Below are positions 26,039 to 30,000 of a stretch of DNA of 30,000 nt, one piece after another; within the stretch, counting starts at the first letter, position 1; the number at the start of each line of letters is the position of its first letter. The notes under the pieces were generated by a model, which was given only the letters and a program-made list of their open reading frames with translations, searched no databases and had not been told where the DNA came from. Source of the stretch: Armadillidium nasatum (taxonomy: Eukaryota > Arthropoda > Malacostraca > Isopoda > Armadillidiidae); the NCBI GenBank assembly GCA_009176605.1, contig SEYY01007089.1, positions 37,501-67,500 of the forward strand, written 5' to 3'. A program made the translations under genes and the position numbers.

Positions 26039-26077
<39 letters not shown>
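25938..26077. repeat. Foldback of ATCAAAAAA units flanked by T-runs
   Basis: Three AAAAAATC-type units (25958-25985) are followed by their near-exact reverse complement (25985-26028), centred on ATCAATGAT. A T-run lies left of the foldback (about 25940-25957), and a 37-base T-run follows (26041-26077). Confidence 0.85.
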
Positions 26078-26644
<567 letters not shown>

Positions 26645-26710
26645 TTTTTCAGTGCATTTATTTGTTTAAAAAAAAAAAAAAAAAATTCTACTTCTAAGTG
26701 TAGTGAGAAA

Positions 26711-27657
26711 ATGTACGTTTTAAATTTCACTTGCCTAAACATTAAAACTGTTCATATTGAATATTTACCTGATATGACAGTTCATAATTTTGTCCATGCA
26801 TTTCAAAGGTTTTGTAACTTGTATACCATCCCTGAATGTATATATTCAGATAATGTAAAAACATTTACAAAAAAGGGGTGAAATAATTAAAAAAGTTTGA
26901 CATTCCACAGACTTTGGGGAGTAGCTAAAGAGTAATAATATATCACATATTCAAATTCCTTTATTTGCAGCATTTGTAGGCTTTGCTTGGGAAAGATTAT
27001 TAAAGGTTGTAAAAATTTGCTTATATAAGGTAGTAGGCAGAACAAATCTAACATACTTTGAACACTTAACTTCTCTTTGTAACATTCAAAATTCTATTAA
27101 TAGTCTCTCTCTCTCTCTCACCTACATTCAAAACTCTGACCCTCTATTTCCTATCACACCTAACTCTTTTCTCAAACTTCATAGTAATACTTCTTTTATA
27201 TTGAGTGAAGAGGTGGATGATTCATTGTGGATAGCAGTAGTTGTAGATTAGAATTAACACTCACTCCTTGTGAGCAACTGTTTCATAATTACAGAGACTT
27301 TTGGTACGAAACTTATTCACTTAGTCAAATAGAAAATGCAAGAGATCTTTACCAAGACAGCCGTAAAAAAAATAAGTTATTTAAATCACCTATAAAACCA
27401 CAACACTTTTGGTTAATGGGTAAGGTATTAGAAGTCACAATGTTATTTGCCTCTAAAATTAGGTTTGTAAAAGTAAAACAATCCAGTGGTAGTATTATTC
27501 TACTTTCAATATCATATTTATATCCGATGGAGTTATCCAAAACATACAGAAAACCCTAATGCAGAGAAGAGGTTAAGAATGTAGAGATAGAACAACCTGA
27601 TACAATTGACCTGAAGAATCTCAGACACTCAAGAAAGGTTGCTCTTAAATCTTAGAA
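26711..27657 (+). pseudogene. Bel/Pao-type integrase and pol C-terminus, broken
   Basis: The integrase core reads from 26711: F-T-C-L-N-I-K-T-V-H-I-E, then D-M-T-V-H-N-F-V-H-A-F-Q-R-F, then I-Y-S-D-N with the second catalytic Asp (26849). After several stops, F-A-W-E-R-L-L-K-V-V-K (about 26982-27015) holds the likely catalytic Glu. Then come L-T-Y-I-Q-N and P-I-T-P-N-S-F-L. The 27227-27559 frame has F-H-N-Y-R-D-F-W-Y-E-T-Y-S-L, H-F-W-L-M-G-K-V-L-E-V, I-R-F-V-K-V-K-Q-S-S-G and L-Y-P-M-E-L. That order (integrase, fw..W..eYL region, Gly-Lys/Arg-Val, R-x-V-x-V, Leu-x-P-Leu-Glu) is typical of Pao retrotransposons. It lies in the 3.5 kb SLC5 intron, antisense to the gene. Confidence 0.72.
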
Positions 27658-28163
27658 GTTCTTAAAAGAATACAATAAGAGCTGCTTGGAGTAGAGTACT
27701 TAATTTTTAGAATTTTATCATTTTATGTTATTAAAAGTCAATGTATTATCATGTTCCCCTGATTTATTTCACTGTCAAATGTAAACCTTGGTAATTTTTG
27801 CCTGTGGGAATGTGTTAAAATTTCGATAGAAAGAATGTTGCTCGAATGATTTGTATTATTTAGTAAAATTCCTTTTAGACAAAAAAGTAAAATATCAACC
27901 AACTAAAGGAAAGTAAATTGCACAGTAACTCTTTAGTTTAATTGCAACTACCACTTCCTTTTAAAGGTTCATTATTTAGGTTGGTTACTTTGTAACAATT
28001 AGGGAAAGTATTGGATTTATTATGCTGTTAATAATTTATTACTTTAAGCATTAAGAACGAAGCCCTTTATTTTAATGCTAAGAGTTCTGTTCATAATCGT
28101 GAAAACTACATGCAAACTTACATTTAGTGTTTGTATATATGTTTACTTAATTAATATTGTTAA
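27658..28163. other. No recognised gene, possible Pao 3' end
   Basis: AT-rich sequence after the Pao pol remnant. AGAGCTGCTTGGAG at 27679-27692 could encode the R-A-A-W seen near the end of Pao pol proteins. An LTR may be included, but no second copy is available for comparison. Confidence 0.35.
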
Positions 28164-28560
28164 GTTTTAAAGCCTTTTTAAATTCGAGCTGCACTTTAAT
28201 CATAAGTTTCGAAGCCTTTTTAAATTTGAGCTGCACTTCAATCATAAATTTTGAAGCCTTTTTAAATTCGAGCTGTACTTCAATCATAAGTTTTGAAGCC
28301 TTTTTGAATTCGAGCTGCACTTCAATCATAAGTTTTGAAACCTTTTTAAATTCGAGCTGTACTTCAATCATAAGTTTTGAAGCCTTTCTAAATTCGAGCT
28401 GTGCTTCAATCATAAGTTTTGAAGCCTTTTTGAATTCGAGCTGCACTTCAATCATAAATTTTGAAGCCATTTTAAATTCGAGCTGTACTTCAATCATAAG
28501 TTTTGAAGCCTTTTTAAATCGAGCTGTACTTCAGTCATAAGTTTTGAAACTTTTTTAATT
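28164..28560. repeat. 42-bp minisatellite, nine units
   Basis: Units start at 28164, 28206, 28248, 28290, 28332, 28374, 28416, 28458 and 28500. The ninth is 41 bases, and a decayed tenth starts at 28541. Units are about 90% or more alike by eye. As 42 is a multiple of three, both strands stay open. The minus strand gives M-I-E-V-Q-L-E-F-K-K-A-S-K-L repeated. No start context, splice phase or homology supports translation. Confidence 0.93.
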
Positions 28561-28921
<361 letters not shown>

Positions 28922-29055
28922 TGTGAATATGTGCGCGCGCGTGCGTTCGTGTGTCAGTGGGTTTTGCGTTTTTAAATTTGTTAAAAAGAGAAGAAATTCT
29001 AACTGGCAAGAGTTAAGCACTCTAATTATAAAATTCATTTTACTTTAATACTTAC

Positions 29056-29240
29056 GGAAGAAGTTATGAATCCAGTCCAGATGCCTTTTGAGTTGCATCT
29101 CGGCAGAAAAAAGCCAACCAAAAAAACTCCGAAAATTGGACCGTTGAAGGAACCCATAACAACAAATGAAACTTCAACCACACCTCCACCTTTGGAAGTT
29201 AGTATGGCCATCCCTATAATCCCAAATCCAATCACTAGAG
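29056..29240 (-). CDS. SLC5-type symporter, internal exon (two to three membrane helices)
   Basis: An exon of 185 nt holding 61 full codons. It starts after TATATTACAG (acceptor at 29241-29242) and ends at donor GTAAGT (29055 downward). It encodes a helix (VIGFGIIGMAIL) and then a second helix built around GSFNGPIFGVFLVGFFLP. That segment matches the SLC5 pattern in which a Gly-Pro pair opens a helix and a Pro..Asn..Gly turn closes it (here P-R-C-N-S-K-G). The exon ends within the next helix (G-F-I-T-S-S). The first codon is split: CT comes from this exon and one base from the previous exon, which is not in the window. The acceptor has no pyrimidine tract because a (TA)n array starts 12 bases upstream of it. 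No stop codon or frameshift is present, so the exon looks under selection. Confidence 0.87.
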
Positions 29241-29248
29241 CTGTAATA

Positions 29249-29252
<4 letters not shown>

Positions 29253-29337
<85 letters not shown>
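29253..29337. repeat. (TA)n directly before an SLC5 splice acceptor
   Basis: About 42 units. On the minus strand it ends 12 bases before exon 29240-29056. Its other end meets the hAT terminus. Confidence 0.98.
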
Positions 29338-29340
<3 letters not shown>

Positions 29341-29462
29341 GAGGTGGACCAGATATCCGCATCCGCATCCGCAACTGCGGATATCCGCATCATTTTTCCA
29401 ATATCCGCATCCGCGGATATCCGCAATTGGATATCCGCAACCGCATCCGCATGCGCGGATAG
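29338..29462 (+). repeat. hAT-type terminus with ATCCGCA subterminal repeats
   Basis: TAGAGGTGGACC at 29339-29350 resembles the hAT terminal consensus CAGAGGTGGGC. The next 112 bases hold nine CCGCA cores, mostly as ATCCGCA, and one inverted copy. Two perfect 12-base palindromes, GCGGATATCCGC, are formed where units meet head to head. Such clusters are usual transposase-binding sites in hAT elements. Confidence 0.6.
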
Positions 29463-29489
29463 TAAAAAATTACGTATCATGCAATCGAT

Positions 29490-30000
29490 AAAAACTTTCA
29501 AAGGCAAAACTTTGTATTGAATGCAGAACCTCTTTCTGAGCGCCATACAGGCGACTATCTTGAAACTGTATTTGAAAAGATGCTGACAAAATGGAAGATT
29601 TCATTAAATGAAGTGCACTGCGTAGTCTGGGATTCGGGCACAAATATAAAAAAAGCACTTTCTCTGGCAAGAATGAAAAATGTAGATTGCTTTTCACACC
29701 AAACTCAGATAGTAGTTAAAAATTCCATTATGAGTCAAAAATGTGTATCCATTTAATAACCAAATAGGTTAATTGCTACGCATTTCAATCACTCCGTTGT
29801 AGCCCAAAATGAGCTAAAGAAAATACAAACAAGATTAAATGTTCGTCCACTTTCTGTCATGCAAGATATTCAAACACGCTGGAATAGTAGTTTGCATATG
29901 CTTGAGAGGATGAGCGAAATTAATGAGGCCATTTGCCTTTATGCTTCAAGCAGCACAAAATAAAGCCTCTAACAGCTGACGAAAATGACATTTTAAATAA
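29490..30000 (+). pseudogene. hAT transposase, central part, broken; runs off window
   Basis: The first frame, from about 29500 to 29756, contains L-N-A-E-P-L-S-E-R-H-T-G, then V-H-C-V-V-W-D-S-G-T-N-I-K-K-A (the V-x-D-x-A-x-N-M block with a catalytic Asp) and D-C-F-S-H-Q-T-Q-I-V-V (normally C-x-A-H-x-L-Q-L). After two stops it continues from 29775 with H-F-N-H-S-V-V-A, then Q-D-I-Q-T-R-W-N-S-S, the T-R-W-N-S signature of hAT transposases. It stops again at about 29960. The BED finger and the first part of the catalytic domain are absent: the subterminal repeats are followed within about 30 bases by mid-protein sequence, which points to an internal deletion. The C-terminal dimerisation domain would lie beyond 30000. 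Confidence 0.7.

Noticed and set aside
28164-28560. CRISPR-like array
   Set aside because: Units are directly adjacent with no unique spacers, and the DNA is animal.
29066-29341. Plus-strand 91-residue ORF over 29066-29341
   Set aside because: It is the antisense of the SLC5 exon extended into (TA)n.

Overview
This is animal genomic DNA, not bacterial. It is AT-rich, has very long (TA)n and (TAA)n arrays (eleven TA arrays, about 5% of the window), at least three LINE families, and Penelope, Ty3/gypsy, Bel/Pao and hAT remnants. One split host gene runs through it. The repeat profile and LINE types fit a repeat-rich marine invertebrate. A decapod crustacean or a cephalopod is my best guess, but the sequence does not settle it.

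The host gene is on the minus strand. I can assemble its last four coding exons with canonical splice sites and matching phases: 29240-29056, 25543-25332, 4586-4486 and 3305-3016. They encode about 261 residues, the C-terminal part of an SLC5-family sodium/solute symporter of the monocarboxylate/multivitamin type. The introns are about 3.5, 20.7 and 1.2 kb and are filled with repeats. Upstream exons lie beyond 30000. Two stretches of the protein are made of tandem repeats: a 7-residue repeat carrying N-glycosylation sequons in an extracellular loop, and a 13-residue repeat in the cytoplasmic tail. Three tandem 83-87 bp copies follow the stop codon almost directly.

Layout. 1-221: 3' end of LINE family A plus (TA)n. 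227-830: Penelope-like fragment with a GIY-YIG domain. 831-2750: unrecognised, with a possible solo LTR. 2751-3305: 3' UTR repeats and last exon. 3333-4371: LINE-A fragment in the last intron. 4486-4586: exon. 4762-5213: the longest (TA)n. 5629-7770: broken RNase H/DDE-like transposase-like gene. 8057-14300: two LINE-A copies in tail-to-tail orientation around a (TA)n array. 14404-15239: foldback repeats. 15424-15831: LINE-A fragment. 16650-19013: decayed Ty3/gypsy element (minus). 20033-22911: LINE family B with poly(A). 22912-25326: LINE family C with a (TA)n tail. 25332-25543: exon. 26711-27650: Bel/Pao integrase remnant. 28164-28540: 42-bp minisatellite. 29056-29240: exon. 29338-30000: hAT element.

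No mobile-element gene here is intact. The only apparently functional gene is the SLC5 transporter. Its exons sit as small islands that often touch simple-repeat arrays, and that relation is the most unusual aspect of the window.
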